Shown here: positions 30,501 to 41,624 of the stretch, piece by piece
Position numbering within the stretch: position 1 is the first letter of the stretch
How the letters are laid out: each line of letters begins with the position of its first letter
DNA from: Nematostella vectensis
Taxonomy: Eukaryota > Cnidaria > Anthozoa > Actiniaria > Edwardsiidae
Length of the DNA stretch: 64,000 nt
Direction of reading: 5' to 3'
NCBI RefSeq assembly: GCF_932526225.1
Contig: NC_064035.1
Location: 11,705,296-11,769,295, forward strand
Notes under the pieces: generated by a model
The model's database searches: none
Seen by the model: the letters and a program-made list of their open reading frames with translations, nothing else
What the model was told of the DNA's origin: nothing
Program-made: the position numbers and the translations under genes

Positions 30501-32816
30501 GCACCGCCGCCATACTCCTGAACTGACGCTCGATTCGCAACATTGATTTAGTGTCCTCGTCTGCACGGATCGTGTGGCGCGTGTTATCCAGCCGAGCCTG
30601 CAAGAAAACCTCGTGAGAAACACAAGAAACGCACGCAAGAGACACGAAAAACGCAAAAGAAACACGTGAAAGAAACACGATAAGACCACGTGACAAACAC
30701 GAGAAACCTACGCAAGAAACACGAAAAATAACAAATGAGAAACACGTGAAATCCACGCGAGAAACACGAGAAAGCCACGAGAGAAACACGCGCAAACCAC
30801 GTAAGAAACGCGAGAAACCCATGCAAGAAACACGAAAAAAAAACAAATGAGAAACACGTGAAATCCACGCGGGAAACACGTACGTACACGTACACCCACG
30901 TAACAAACGCGAGAAAACTACTAGAGAAACACGAGAAACCCAGTTAGAAACTCGAGAAAAAAAAACGTAAGAAACACGAGAATACAATTACGCGAAAAAC
31001 CACGTGAGAAACTGGATAATTCCACGTTGGGAAAACTAGAAAAGCACATGAGAAACATCAGAAAAACACGAGAGAAGCACGATTGATGCCTTGGAAATGC
31101 GTGAGAAAGAGATAGATTGTATGGGTGTTGGCATGGGCATGCGTGCAAATGGGGCAGGAATGTGAGAAACGACGTGGAAATACGTGAATGTGATCTCTTA
31201 CCCTTCGGATGTACCACGTGATGTTCCACAGTAAACACAAGGACACGCCCAGCGTGATCTGCATCGGCAGCGTGAGCGAAACGTAGGCCGTGGTGTTCCC
31301 AGAAGGCATTGCGCCCATCCAGTCAATGAACGCTATCGTATACAATGGATCGGGGTACTTAGAATAGTAACCGCAGGCTATAATGATAGCGGGCACGAGC
31401 CAACATGCGAGAGACTGGGCAAAGTGAAGAAGTGTCGGGCGGTCAAATAGTTTTCGGTTGTCCTTGACAACCACCGCGTAGGTGTTGGCGACAAAACACA
31501 CGGCCCACATGCACGTGGCGAGGGAGAAATAGTGACAAAAAACCCCTGAAATCAAGCAAAGTACATGTCACGTGGCGAGGGAGAAATAGGGACAAAAAAC
31601 CCCTGAAATCATACAAGCAAAATACATGTCACGTGACGAGGGTGAAGAAATGACAAAAAGGGCCTGGAACCAGACAAGCAAAAGACATGTCACGTGACAA
31701 GGGTGAAGTAATGAAAAAAATGCCTGAAATCAGACAAGCAAAAGACATGTTACGTGACGAGGGTGAATTAATGACCAAAAAACGACAAGCAAACGACATG
31801 TCACGTGACGAGGGCGAGGTAATGAAAAAACCAGACTATTTTTATTGTATCTGTTGCTTTATTGACGTATCGCTGACTGACACTTGTAATCATGTTATTC
31901 AGTCTATTGGCCGCAATAAATGCTGATAACCTATGTAATTATTTTTATTATTATTTTTATCACTATCATCATATAAACATGTAATTGATATGCACGACAG
32001 TGTTCCCGTGGACCAAATATCACGTGGTTCCAAGACATCATGTGAAACTTTGGCACCTATTCCCTTACCTTGAATAGTTATATATGGCGAAGAGTTTCCA
32101 GTTGACGACCAGTACTCAATCTTGTCACAGAAAATCTTTTTCAGCCCGATACGCAAAGGAAGCATCTTACAGCAAGCTGCAAAACAACATAATAAATCTT
32201 CTCATTGCAGTTAACGGGCTCTGAACAGGCATAAATACGCATCAGTGAAGAGTCAAAACTTACCTAATACGATACAACATACTATCAGATAAAAGCGCAG
32301 ATTGTGAGGGAACTTTCGCCTGAAATTTATGTTTAATATGTCTTTAGTAACAACAGAATGAAATTATAATATAAATATATAATAAAACAGGCCAGCAATG
32401 CCAATGGCGGTCTCGTCAAAATAATCGCCAGCTTGGCGATTTTCAGCATTATAATGATAACTATCACAGAAGCCCTTCACAAGAGCCCTGGCAACGCGTC
32501 GGTTTTGGTTTCTGTGGGCACTGAGCCCGTCCCATTCTAATACACGAGTAACATCTCAAGCTTTCCATCTAAGCCAGATTTCAGATACTCACAATGATGG
32601 AATTTTAGACCACGTGATGATAGTAAAAATGGCAGCGAAAACAGCCAACCAGAAGCCAACAACCATGAGCCCGTAGTACATGCGATAGGTCAGCAGTGAC
32701 ATAGAGCTCCAATCACACGGCAGACGGCAGATGTTGAAGCGATCTGGTACTAGGGGCTGGTTACACAAGGGAATGGGAACTAGGCGCAATGGCGGGAAAA
32801 CAACAGTGTTAGTCAT
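27552..32816 (-). CDS. Frizzled-class-like seven-helix receptor without visible cysteine-rich domain
   Basis: Minus-strand exons 32593-32816, 32264-32319, 32069-32176, 31202-31545, 30400-30597 and 27552-28346 join in frame to 574 residues. Helices: 1 GLMVVGFWLAVFAAIFTIIT; 2 NLRFYLIVCCIVLACC; 3 FCHYFSLATCMWAVCFVANT; 4 AQSLACWLVPAIIIACGYY; 5 TLPMQITLGVSLCLLW; 6 MAAVLMVVLGVGLSITTF; 7 LWVPLFVATMLAPSILCIVF. The LRKFPHNLRFYL loop, the MW at helix 3, LERQ-like RIERQ before helix 6 and NYSQCQPVD before helix 7 resemble class F receptors. The N-terminus before helix 1 is only about 50 residues (PLCNQPLVPDRFNICRLPCDW), so no Frizzled cysteine-rich domain is encoded here. There is no clear signal peptide, and an upstream exon may be missing. 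The C-tail of about 220 residues is Ser/Thr-rich with no KTxxxW seen. ATG 32816 follows an in-frame TGA, and a YY1-type motif lies about 140 bp upstream. The class F assignment is by eye. Confidence 0.72.
28752..30399. repeat. 15-bp minisatellite, about 1.65 kb (~110 units), receptor intron 5
   Basis: The unit is CCCATGGATGCGTAC with variants (GTGTCC, GCGCC, CTGTGG). From about 29466 a higher-order repeat of 255 then 240 bp begins (CCAAGGAAGCGTGCCCTGTG at about 29470, 29725 and 29965). Because 15 is a multiple of 3 and the unit has no stops, long frames stay open on both strands. They are not genes. The array abuts the receptor exon ending at 30400, and that exon's donor (GTACGCATC on the minus strand) is itself a repeat unit. 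Confidence 0.97.
30600..31100. repeat. Irregular GAAACACG repeat filling receptor intron 4
   Basis: Words such as GAAACACGAGAAA, ACGCAAGAAACACG and GAGAAACACGTGAAATCCAC recur with about 14-30 bp spacing. A longer unit of about 130 bp appears twice (GAGAAACACGTGAAATCCAC at about 30739 and 30850). It starts right at the intron side of exon 30400-30597 and covers most of the 604-bp intron. Confidence 0.85.
31512..31835. repeat. ~60-bp tandem repeat that includes a coding exon edge and splice acceptor
   Basis: Units begin at 31512, 31569, 31630, 31691, 31751 and 31802 with CACGTGRCGAGGG and contain GAAATAGTGACAAAAAACCC, CCTGAAATCA and GCAAAAGACATGT. The first unit covers the 5' end of the receptor exon ending at 31545 (its GVFCHYFSLATC codons) and its acceptor (minus strand TTTCAG|GGG). 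The other five lie in the intron and carry drifting copies of the same acceptor. Confidence 0.9.
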
Positions 32817-32955
32817 CTTTGGAGAACAAACCCACTCTTTCAGAATTCACTGCATTGGTGTTATTTATACCAGTAAAGTGCTAAAAATCCACATTTAAAT
32901 TGTGACTTTATTGTTGGGCTGTAAAGACATACACTAGAATGCATCAAGCTACCTC

Positions 32956-32965
32956 GCCATCTTGG
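32956..32965 (-). promoter_or_regulatory. YY1-type motif upstream of receptor gene
   Basis: CCAAGATGGC on the minus strand, about 140 bp before the chosen ATG at 32816. The same motif marks both ARF promoters and overlaps the RPP30 start, so I take it as a mark of the transcription start. Confidence 0.45.
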
Positions 32966-32994
32966 ATTTTGAGCATAAATGAAAACGCAGTGGC

Positions 32995-34075
32995 TATATG
33001 CCCGACAGTACGGAAAGGTCCTCGATGGACTAAATGCCCGACAGTTTTCAATTTATTCAAATAAACCCTTAAGGTCTTGGTAAAGGTAAATTTGACACCA
33101 CTATCTGTTTTTGTGGTTTTTGCAAAACCTTTATTTTTGCAAAAAAAAGACGGCTAAAAATGGGCCTTTTCTGTTTCCCGTCACCTGTTGACCGTGAATT
33201 TACGCCAAATATTTGACTTTTCTAGCGTATTATTTTGAGGCGAGAACTCGAGCTTGTCGGGCGTAACCTCGCGACAGGTTTTAAGATATCGCCTTCAAAT
33301 TTTCGGGATCTTAAAGATAATTATTTGTTCAGAAAGGGCAAGCAATTCTGAGTTGAGATTTGTTATTGGTATTAAACGCTTTCTGTTGACTATGTGCACT
33401 ATAGAATCGTAATTTTAGTGGCACTGGATTTTTTTACAATATGCTGCTAAATGTCGACAGTTCTCCCAATTTGCTAAAATATCACGGTAAATTGTCAACC
33501 TTGTGAGCTCAAAGTATTATATATTTGTTTAGAAAGGGAATCTGATGCGCTTTGTTGTCGAAAAAGAAAGTTTTTGTTTCTTACACTATAAACACCGAGA
33601 AAACACCTTTCCCGACTGTGTTATTGTAGTAGAAAAAAATGCGTGTCACTAAAATAACGATTTTATAGTGTATTCAAGTGAGGATAAACATTCGATTCCG
33701 ACAACAAAGTTCAATTCAGAATCGCTTGCCCTTTCTGAACAAATATAGGATACTTTGAACTCACTAGGCTGGCAATTTACTGGCTTATTTGAATAAATTG
33801 GAAACTGTCGGGCTTATAGTCCATCGAAGACCTGTCCCGACATTTGTAGGAGATAAAATTCAATGTCACTTTGATAACGATTCTATGGTGTACATAGACG
33901 ATGGAAAACAGCCAATACAGATACAACAAAGCTCAATTCAGGTTTGCTTTCCTTTTCTCATCAAATATAGATACTTCTAACTTACTTGGTCGACAATTTA
34001 CTGGGTTGTTTGAAAACATTGAAAACTGTCTGGCATTTAGTCCATCGAGGACCTTTCCCGACTGCCCGACTGCAT
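32995..34075. repeat. Fold-back element with repeated GTCGGGC...GTCCATCGA arms
   Basis: GTCCTCGATGGACTAAATGC and CCCGACAGTTTTCAATTTAT (32998-33060) are inverted at about 33785-33840 (AAACTGTCGGGC, AGTCCATCGAAGACCT). They recur directly with that arm at about 34020-34066. Inner blocks (TTTGTTCAGAAAGGGCAAGC at about 33326; inverted GCTTGCCCTTTCTGAACAAA at about 33725) form a second nested pair. No TSD was fixed and there is no coding capacity. Confidence 0.65.
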
Positions 34076-34077
34076 AC

Positions 34078-35280
34078 CTGTCAACTCTCCCGCATTAGGC
34101 GGGAGTCTCAAGATTTTGGACCCCTTCTCCCGCTCTCCCGCGATGACCACCAAATCTCCCGCTTTTTAGCGATTTTTATCGCTTCCGAAAAATTATTCCA
34201 TTGAAAATCGTCATTTTGCCTATTTTCTATTAAAATATTTGAAACAACAATTCCCTTGCGTAGCGCAATTTATCTAACACCCTTGTGAGATCTATAAGTG
34301 GATTTGTTCGCGAGAGCTTTCTATACGGCAAACGCCTGCAAGGTTAAACCCACCCCTCCCCCCAAAAATGAATATACCCACCCCCACCCCCCCTGTCGGA
34401 CATATAGCCACTGCGAAATGAAAAACGGGAGGAGGGGCTACGAATCGCTCGAGGCTGGTTTTTCAGTATAAAAACACCGGGTAAATGCCTGCATTGCAAG
34501 CTAGCAGTAGACGCGAAATGTCCCAAAGAAAACGTTACCGGCTCTCCCCTCCCCCCAAGCAAATGCAAGAAATCAATAAGGAAACCCTCACCCCTCACCC
34601 CTCCAAAAGGAAGCAAAATTGTCTAAACGGTACCTGTAAGCCTACCTGGTTGTGTTGTGTTAGCTTCGGTTTTATCGCTTGCGCTATCCGTAGGTAAGAA
34701 CTCGAATACAAGTGGTACTCCCTCACTAGGCTTGGAGCTAGTATAAATGAACAGAGACAAACATCAACAAACATAGGGAGTAAGTGTTTTGTCAGGTGTC
34801 CTGAACCTTTATATTCATTAGAAAATACACCAAATAACCGCGGGCCACTTGTGAAGCTAAGCCACTAGTGTCTAACCAACAAATTTTCAACAGGACAAAT
34901 CTGAGTCTCAACAATTCTGCACAATCCCGCGCTTCACCCTAGAGTATTTAAACTTACAATATATCCTAGCTTTGAAACATGGATCCTCAAAGACTCAGCG
35001 GGGCGCTTTACACCCTGGGTCCCTCAGTGCGATTATATCTACCCTGAGAAACACAGGCTTCACTCCTTCAAAAGCCAACACCAAGAAATCGACTGATAGA
35101 CTAAAGCCTTCTAACCAAAGCCCAAAGGGTTGGGTCAGAAGATATAGATAGAGACGGAGACAAGGCGCGCGCGCTTGGGAGAGTGATGGATGCTTTCAAC
35201 CCGTTTTGAGATTATCCACTTCTTTAGAAGTTTTAAAGAACGTAAATTTTGCATAGCAAGATGTCTACCCCAATCTAGTC
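34078..35280. other. Intergenic with CTCCCGC-rich repeat
   Basis: 34078-34160 repeats CTCCCGC words (ACCTGTCAACTCTCCCGCAT, CTCCCGCTCTCCCGCGATG), a low-complexity MITE-like block. The rest has C-rich tracts (34350-34395) and no gene I can support. Confidence 0.45.
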
Positions 35281-35886
35281 CTAACAAATTCTAGTTGTGG
35301 ATATTCCAGGAAATTCGCTATGCACACTTTGCTTTGTTAGGAGAGTGACCCATACCACAGAAGAGCTCGGTTTGATCGTAGCCCTAAGAAAAACGTGAAT
35401 AGAACGGCGACCTTCGTCGTCGTTTATGCTCTGCACTAAATCTATTTGAACCGCATAACTCAATAACAGAAGTTTAACCTTTATGTTCAAAGTCATTTAT
35501 CGGCCTTATTGGCATTGTTTCTCCAAATACATAAAAATAACAAAAGTTCACGAGTACAACAGCGCACCGAAAAAAATCACATAGAAAGCAGATTGTAGTA
35601 AGAGAATATTGATGTTTGACTGCTGCTTGGAGTCCAAAATACTGTTTATCCTATACACATGACCCCAGAAAACGTCAACATTGAAATCATTAGTGCATAA
35701 TTACCCATTTTGTGGTTGTGAGTGGGGCGCATGGCCTCGATGAAGAATAAAAAATCCAGTCGGGAGCGACGCAACCACTACCAACAATCCCAGTACCACG
35801 TAATACTGGACTAATTGAAGCTTGAGTTTCACGGACTTAAAGCGAACTTTGGGTACCGAAACTCGGGCTTCGGGGTCCTGTGACAT
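35281..35886 (-). CDS. Possible two-exon type II membrane protein (doubtful)
   Basis: The first exon, 35704-35886, starts ATG and encodes a short charged N-terminus and one helix (YYVVLGLLVVVASLPTGFFI). It ends at a good donor (AAATGG|GTAATT, phase 2). A second piece can follow from an acceptor near 35449 (TTATTGAG|T), reading YAVQIDLVQSINDDEGRRS to FPGISTTRIC and a stop at 35281. The phases agree, but the acceptor is weak and I recognise no family. It could also be the 5' end of a longer gene. Transcript evidence is absent. Confidence 0.3.
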
Positions 35887-37736
35887 ACTCCGTTTGTGAG
35901 AGTCCTCGTTGAGAAAACAAAATAGAGCTTGACCAAGTCAAATCGATAAAATATTCGATGATTCTAAGGTCACGAGCCGGCGAGTTTCAGCAACGTGAAG
36001 ACGTGCGTACCCCAAACACGTATGACGTTAGGGATCTCGTTTCAGTAAATTGATACCCTATTGCGTCCTGTTGGGCGAGGAAGGACACCGAAAAATATGC
36101 CGAGAGTGACGATAAGTTCATTCATATCAGCTTGTGTGTGTATTTAGAAATGGTTGTAAAACGTCATTTCCTGACAAGCTGTCAGTATGTGTGTTCAGAG
36201 GCTCCACTTTAGTTTTTTTTGTTGTATTCTGGGCATTCTTTTTTGTGTTGTTCTATGCGTTAAATAACCCAAATTTATATTTAGTTCAAATAAAACTCTG
36301 CTCTGAGAAAAAAAAAACTAAAGAAAGTATAAAAACGCTTTATGGAACTATATAGGCAGGCTTAAACTGAAAAGCGTTGATTGTTCTAATTCTACTCTTT
36401 AATGGGGATACTTATTGTGACTTTTGCAAATATATTTTCTAGTCTTTGCAATAGTAACAAGCTAATGAAAATAGAAATTCCAGAATCACCACAGCAGACT
36501 TTTTATATAGCACCCCCTGTGGATTTTCGTTTTCGTGCCAGCATGACTAGTTTCATTTTGTTCCTGTTTATCTGTTTATCAGTTCTACGTTTTGCAATGC
36601 CTTATAGCATTTTTTTTTTCTTTTGTTATCCAAGTTTTCAAGGTACATAGCCCTTTCTTCGAGGTCTGGGTCGTCCTACAGTTATTTTTTCAGTGGGTTA
36701 GCGTAGCTTGATTTCCATCTCTGTATCTGTTTACAGCCGGATTAGCGTCCAACTAGCGCGGATGCGGCTGTTTGCCGACTGAGTCACGTCTACCTTGTTC
36801 ATTAGTCACTGTTTACTTATCACCACATGGGAGTACAATGGAGAGACAATGACTCTGTCACTCCCTGGAACGACCTCTGAGCGCAGGCTTATCATCCTAA
36901 GGTTGTGTGAAATTGTGTATGTAAAAAAAAAAAAAAAACAAATAACAAACAAACACGACAAAATGTGAAGGTTTAGAGATTGTTTGAGAGGATAACACAA
37001 GACATTTTTTATTTACTTTGACTTTATTGTAGGGCATTTGCGTTTCAAGAGCAAACTACTAGATGTTTCATGTAAACTATGAGCCGATCGGTGATCGTAC
37101 GTGATGCCATTAGGATGGTAGGCCTGTGCTGCTAGTATAAATTCTATCATAAAGTCATGGTTGAATTTTGACAGTCGTTAGTAGCATGGAAGAGCCTGGA
37201 AGAGTAGGAGTAAAATGGGCGTCACGTACGTCACTTACAGTCACGGTCAGAAGTGGCGTGACCATGCAGTTAGCCCCCATAACCCCAACACACGGTTTCA
37301 CTTTAGGAAATGATAAACAGGAGAGACGCGGGAAAACTAGCAGCTTGAAGGATATGCCCAGTAGGCAATTTTTCATTAGTTCCGCTTTCTGCGATGCGAC
37401 TTACCCCTTTTTAAAGCGCCCGCAATTTCGCGTTTGGGAATTCTGTTGCTGCCCCAGCCGGCACCTCGGCCTTCGCTCGCGCCACAGGACTCCCAATATT
37501 TAAAGACAAAACATTTCCAATTAACCCTGAATGAGCGCCGGCTAGCAGGCTAGATCACTCCGAATTCTATTTTCTTACTACTAATTTTATTTTTGCTTAC
37601 TCTGCGATTCGCTTATTATAGTATGGAGAGGGGAGTAACACTCTATTCAAACAAAAGTCAGTGTCCCTGTGTACCTTGGAAATCCTATGCCAGGACTCTT
37701 TATGCACAATACACAAAGTATCCCCGCAAAGCAAAG
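35887..37736. other. Intergenic upstream of RPP30
   Basis: AT-rich sequence with poly-A (36920-36936) and several ORFs that show no family signal. 37593-37736 is an in-frame extension upstream of the RPP30 ATG and is taken as 5' UTR. Confidence 0.5.
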
Positions 37737-37745
37737 ATGGCGGCT
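37735..37745 (+). promoter_or_regulatory. YY1-type motif overlapping RPP30 start codon
   Basis: AAGATGGCGGC at 37735-37745. It includes the start codon and gives a good initiation context. The same core stands near the starts of both ARF genes and the receptor gene. Confidence 0.5.
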
Positions 37746-38636
37746 TTCGGCGACCTGTGTCTTCTGAAACAAAGTGATCCGCGAGACACGGAAAAACTCA
37801 TTGTAAAAGCTGTTTCACTTGGATACAGAACGATCGCAGTCAACACTACCTTTCATCTAAAAAAGGTGGCGAAACAGAAAAATAATCCTTGCCCAGAACC
37901 CACCGACTGGGAACTTCTGTCCGGGGTCCAAAATTTGAAGAAAGTTAATAGGAATTTGCAAGTTCTGAATCGCGTCACTGTGCCCCTGGAGGAAAATGGT
38001 CAGCTTCACCAGCTAGCTAGCGATACACTGCACAAATATGACCTATTAGCCGTCAACCCGGCCACTGATAAATTGTTTCTTCAAGCATGTTCATCTTTGG
38101 AAGTGGATTTGATCAGTTTAGATCTCACTGCCAGGCTGCCATTCTATCTAAAAATGCCCCAAGTTCGTCAAGCTATTGATAGAGGTGTTAGCTTTGAGAT
38201 TACATATGGTCCAATGATCCGTGATAACACGCAGCGTCGGTATGTCATTAGTAATGCAGCTGACATTATCCGTGCAACTAAAGGCCGTGGTGTAATTATG
38301 TCTAGTGGAGCAGATGGGCCATTGGATTTGAGAGGACCTTATGATGTTGCTAACTTAGGCGAGCTGCTCGGGCTTAAGCAGGAAAAAGCCAAGTCGGCCG
38401 TGTCAAGGAACATCAGAGCTTTGTTGTATCATGTTGAAGCAAGAAAAGCGACTGGAAAGTCTACTATTTCTGGGTGCCCTGTTGAATCACTTACAGAACA
38501 AGAAATGTGGAAGATTGGTAAAAAGAAAGAAAGTGATAGTGAGGATTGTACTGATAGCAGTGAGATTGACACTGATGACGATGATAAGGACTTGGCACCA
38601 CCACTTAAAAAAGCTAAACGGACAGTTAATCAATAA
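37737..38636 (+). CDS. RPP30: Ribonuclease P/MRP protein subunit p30
   Basis: 299 residues, single exon. RPP30 is a TIM-barrel-like subunit of nuclear RNase P and RNase MRP, which process pre-tRNA 5' ends and pre-rRNA. Landmarks shared with the animal family: MAAFGDLCLLKQSD at the start, YDLLAVNPATDKLF, LEVDLISLDLTARLPFYLK, AIDRGVSFEITYGPMIRD, RRYVISNAADI and RGPYDVANLGELLGL. The C-terminal tail is acidic (DSSEIDTDDDDKDL) then basic (KKAKRTVNQ, likely nuclear localisation). The frame is open back to 37593, but 37737 matches the family start. The vertebrate gene has many introns, so this copy is either ancestral-compact or a retrocopy. No poly-A tail is seen right after the stop. Confidence 0.93.
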   Translation: MAAFGDLCLLKQSDPRDTEKLIVKAVSLGYRTIAVNTTFHLKKVAKQKNNPCPEPTDWELLSGVQNLKKVNRNLQVLNRVTVPLEENGQLHQLASDTLHKYDLLAVNPATDKLFLQACSSLEVDLISLDLTARLPFYLKMPQVRQAIDRGVSFEITYGPMIRDNTQRRYVISNAADIIRATKGRGVIMSSGADGPLDLRGPYDVANLGELLGLKQEKAKSAVSRNIRALLYHVEARKATGKSTISGCPVESLTEQEMWKIGKKKESDSEDCTDSSEIDTDDDDKDLAPPLKKAKRTVNQ

Positions 38637-39001
38637 TGTCAACATCATCATCATCCTTCAGCTATGGCCAAGCTGTCCTGCACAACACTCTACCATACTT
38701 CTCGGTTGGCCATTGAAAATGATCAGGACTCCTTCTTCAGCGCATTCTCACAGGAGGCAGAGGCAATTAAGAATAATACTTGGTGTATAAATATTGGTTT
38801 ACGCATCCCCTTTTCATATTGATTTGTTTGGTCATTTAGTGGACCATTTTCTCTTAGGTATATTATCCTCACAATTTTTATCAATATTCTTTTTAATTGA
38901 GCAGAAAATCCAGTCAAGTGGAAAGTTTCTTTTGAGCTCCCTGAAAACCCCTGGCTAACCCCCTTTCTGGTTACAGGCCTTAACACCATTTTCTTCTTAA
39001 T

Positions 39002-39032
<31 letters not shown>

Positions 39033-40189
39033 GAGGGGGTTGTGATGTGCTGTATCGAATGCCATCGCACAAAACATGGTTGGATGGCTTGCTTTAGCCT
39101 CGTCCCCAGACATCTTGTGACAGCCCTCTGTTCTCAATTATTCTATGCGATTTTATTTAATGTGGGTTCTGGAGTGACTCACAAAAATTGGTAAATTTGC
39201 TCTTGGCTTTGAGAATCTCACAAAACCAGGTTCAGTAGTGAGATCTGCGTGAATTCCTACCGTGTTTGACTTCATGCTGAAACACTTAGATAAAAGTTTT
39301 CCTTATAAAGCATAGAAACCTCAACCTCACTCATAGTAGCCCATAGACACATCGATTTTATCGGTCTTGAATGTTTTGTCAGACTTTACCATAAGCTGCT
39401 CAGCCAATAGAAGTCAGAGGTCGACAGCGGATGAGGCTAGGCTTGACTGATACCCACTAGAAAGATGTCATTGACCATTAAATGGCCTGTTTCAATGTTA
39501 AATATGCAAGTCATGTTTTTCCTTAAAACAAAATGCTGGCTGTAAGAAGAGCTATACAAAATCGCTAGAAATTCCTCCTCAATGCAGAGTGCAGTGAACC
39601 CTAAAATGCTATCTTACATATGACTTTATGTCAAGTATTTCTTAGAAGACCCTCAAGAGGAAACATTCTTTAGAGATGTTATCTTTAAAATAAAATCATT
39701 TCTTTAAGATTGCCTAAATGAAAGTCCTACAATGCTGATAAACTTGTTCCTATTACATTTTTTTAAGGTAACAGGAAAAAAGAAAAACAGAAATTTGCTC
39801 CAGGCATTTGTAGAATTAGAAATGCATTTATTACTGGGTTTTGTGTGCATGTGTTGTGTTTTGTGTGCATCAGTTTATTTGCCTTCCTCCTTTGTGTGCT
39901 AAATGGAGTATTAAATGCTGCTATAGTTTTATGGAAAAAGTCTAAAAATACCTATGTTTTAAAATGTTTTAAACTATTTAATAGGATTTTTAAAGCAGTA
40001 TCTAACGCCATTTAATAAAGTATATGATAAAATATAAGAAAAAAATATTCGAAAAAGCATGTGAAATGAGTTTTTGAATTTTTAAAAAGTTATATTGAAG
40101 CTGTTTGGCTAAAACAAAAGCCTGTGCCTTCATGAATGGACTACATAAGTAGATTTGGTCACGGCTTATGAAAAATAGAAGCTAGCCTG

Positions 40190-41340
40190 AAAAGCCTTGC
40201 ATGAATCCGTATAGTTCTCTTATCATCCACTTGATACATTGAAGTATATACCCTCTTTAAAAGTTTGCTAGGGAAAGCCTGTAGAGTCGGAACCCCTGTA
40301 GTTCATTTATCTGCCCACTTGATAATATTTAAATGATTTAGCCCCTTTAAAAGTTTGCTAGAGAAATCACCAAGAAGTGATACCCATATCCGGAGTGGAT
40401 ATGCTGTGACAACGTATTTCGTAACCAAGCATTTCTCTCAAAAATCCCCATTAAATAGAAAGGTAGATAAAGGGGAGATTTCACCTTTCACATGCGGCGT
40501 TATTAGATGGCGAGAAGCGCTTTGTGACTGCTTTGCGACAGTGGCGCAGTCTGCTATGATGGTTTGCCAAGCTATCAACGTCAAATACTATTATATCAAG
40601 GGTGAGTTTTTTATTTTGCAAACATCACCACTAGACATACTAATCTTACATTTCTAAAGACGTGCCCTTGTCAGCCACACCTTTGTTATTATTTTCACTT
40701 AATATTGGAAGGCAAATAATGTGGTAAAAAAAATCAACAAATGTGAAGAAATCAACAAATTTTAATTTAAAGACGTATTGTTTTTTACCAAAATCAAATG
40801 AAAATATTGCATTAGCTTCTTCAAATATCAGCCTATGGAGCTGATTGCTTTTTCGCACTTGGTACTTTGCTAGGATTACGAAATGGCTAGCCTTTAAAAC
40901 TTTGCATGAATCATTGTAGTTCAGGGCCGTAGCAGGGGGTGGGGCACTGGGGGGCATGTGCCCCCCAAACGAACACACAATTTTTTCAAAAACTACAATG
41001 AAATGACCAGTAGGGGCGTGACTGTGCCCTCCAATATGTTCTTAATGTTTCTGTATTGTGCCCCCCAATCTTACGTGGCCTGTTACGGCTGGTAGTTCTC
41101 TTCTCGTCTTCTCTTCTCTCTGTAGTTCTCTTCTCCTCTTTGTCGTCTTGATAAATTGAGGGATATACCCTATTTTAGAGTTTGCTAGAGAGAAGACGGT
41201 AGAAGTGAAATCCCTTTAGTTCACTTGATCATATATGAAGGACATAGCCCCTTTTGATAGAGAAATCACGAAGAAGTGATACCCATTTCGGGGCAGGATA
41301 TCCCGTGGAAACGTATTTCGTAACCAAGCTTTCCTAAATG
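40190..41340. repeat. Dispersed ~110-bp repeat, three diverged copies
   Basis: Blocks with CACTTGATA, TTTAAAAGTTTGCTAG and AGAAGTGATACCCAT appear at about 40220-40300, 40315-40435 and 41140-41335. The last two share GAAATCACNAAGAAGTGATA and AACGTATTTCGTAACCAAGC. A MITE has inserted between copies 2 and 3. Confidence 0.65.
40923..41091. mobile_element. MITE, CAGGGCCGTAGCAGG family
   Basis: Left end CAGGGCCGTAGCAGG, right end CCTGTTACGGCTG (inverted). GTAGTT is duplicated on both flanks (40917-40922, 41092-41097). The interior shares GGGGCGTGACTGTGCCC with the copy at 8058. Confidence 0.8.
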
Positions 41341-41527
41341 AAACGTTGAAATATGTAAAATTAGTTTTTCTTTAGTCTTGATTCTCAAAGTTTTGCCTTG
41401 AAGACTGGCAATCGTTTTGTTCTGATTGAAATATTGACATAATTATCTTATCAATTAAGGAAATTAGATTAGTCATAGTTTATTGTACGCTTTAGGGAAA
41501 AAATGAAGCTTTTGTTGTTTTCTGTAA

Positions 41528-41591
41528 TACCGTATAATGATTCGAATAACCCGGGGCGCTTATTTAATTTTCTAGATCTTTTTTTTTTTTT

Positions 41592-41624
<33 letters not shown>

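Noticed and set aside
28704..30987. Very long open frames (up to 586 codons) on both strands
   Set aside because: They result from a stop-free 15-bp repeat whose length is a multiple of three. Frames are open on both strands with low-complexity products, and the array is an intron of the receptor gene.
35281..35886. N-terminal exons of the Frizzled-like receptor
   Set aside because: The donor at 35704 is phase 2, which does not fit the receptor exon start near 32816, and the sequence is not a cysteine-rich domain.
37168..37503. 111-codon ORF upstream of RPP30
   Set aside because: No homology recognised; an opposite-strand ORF of similar length overlaps it; probably chance.
40355..40657. 100-codon ORF
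   Set aside because: Lies within a dispersed repeat (AGAAGTGATACCCAT block), and the related copy at 41240-41340 does not preserve the frame.
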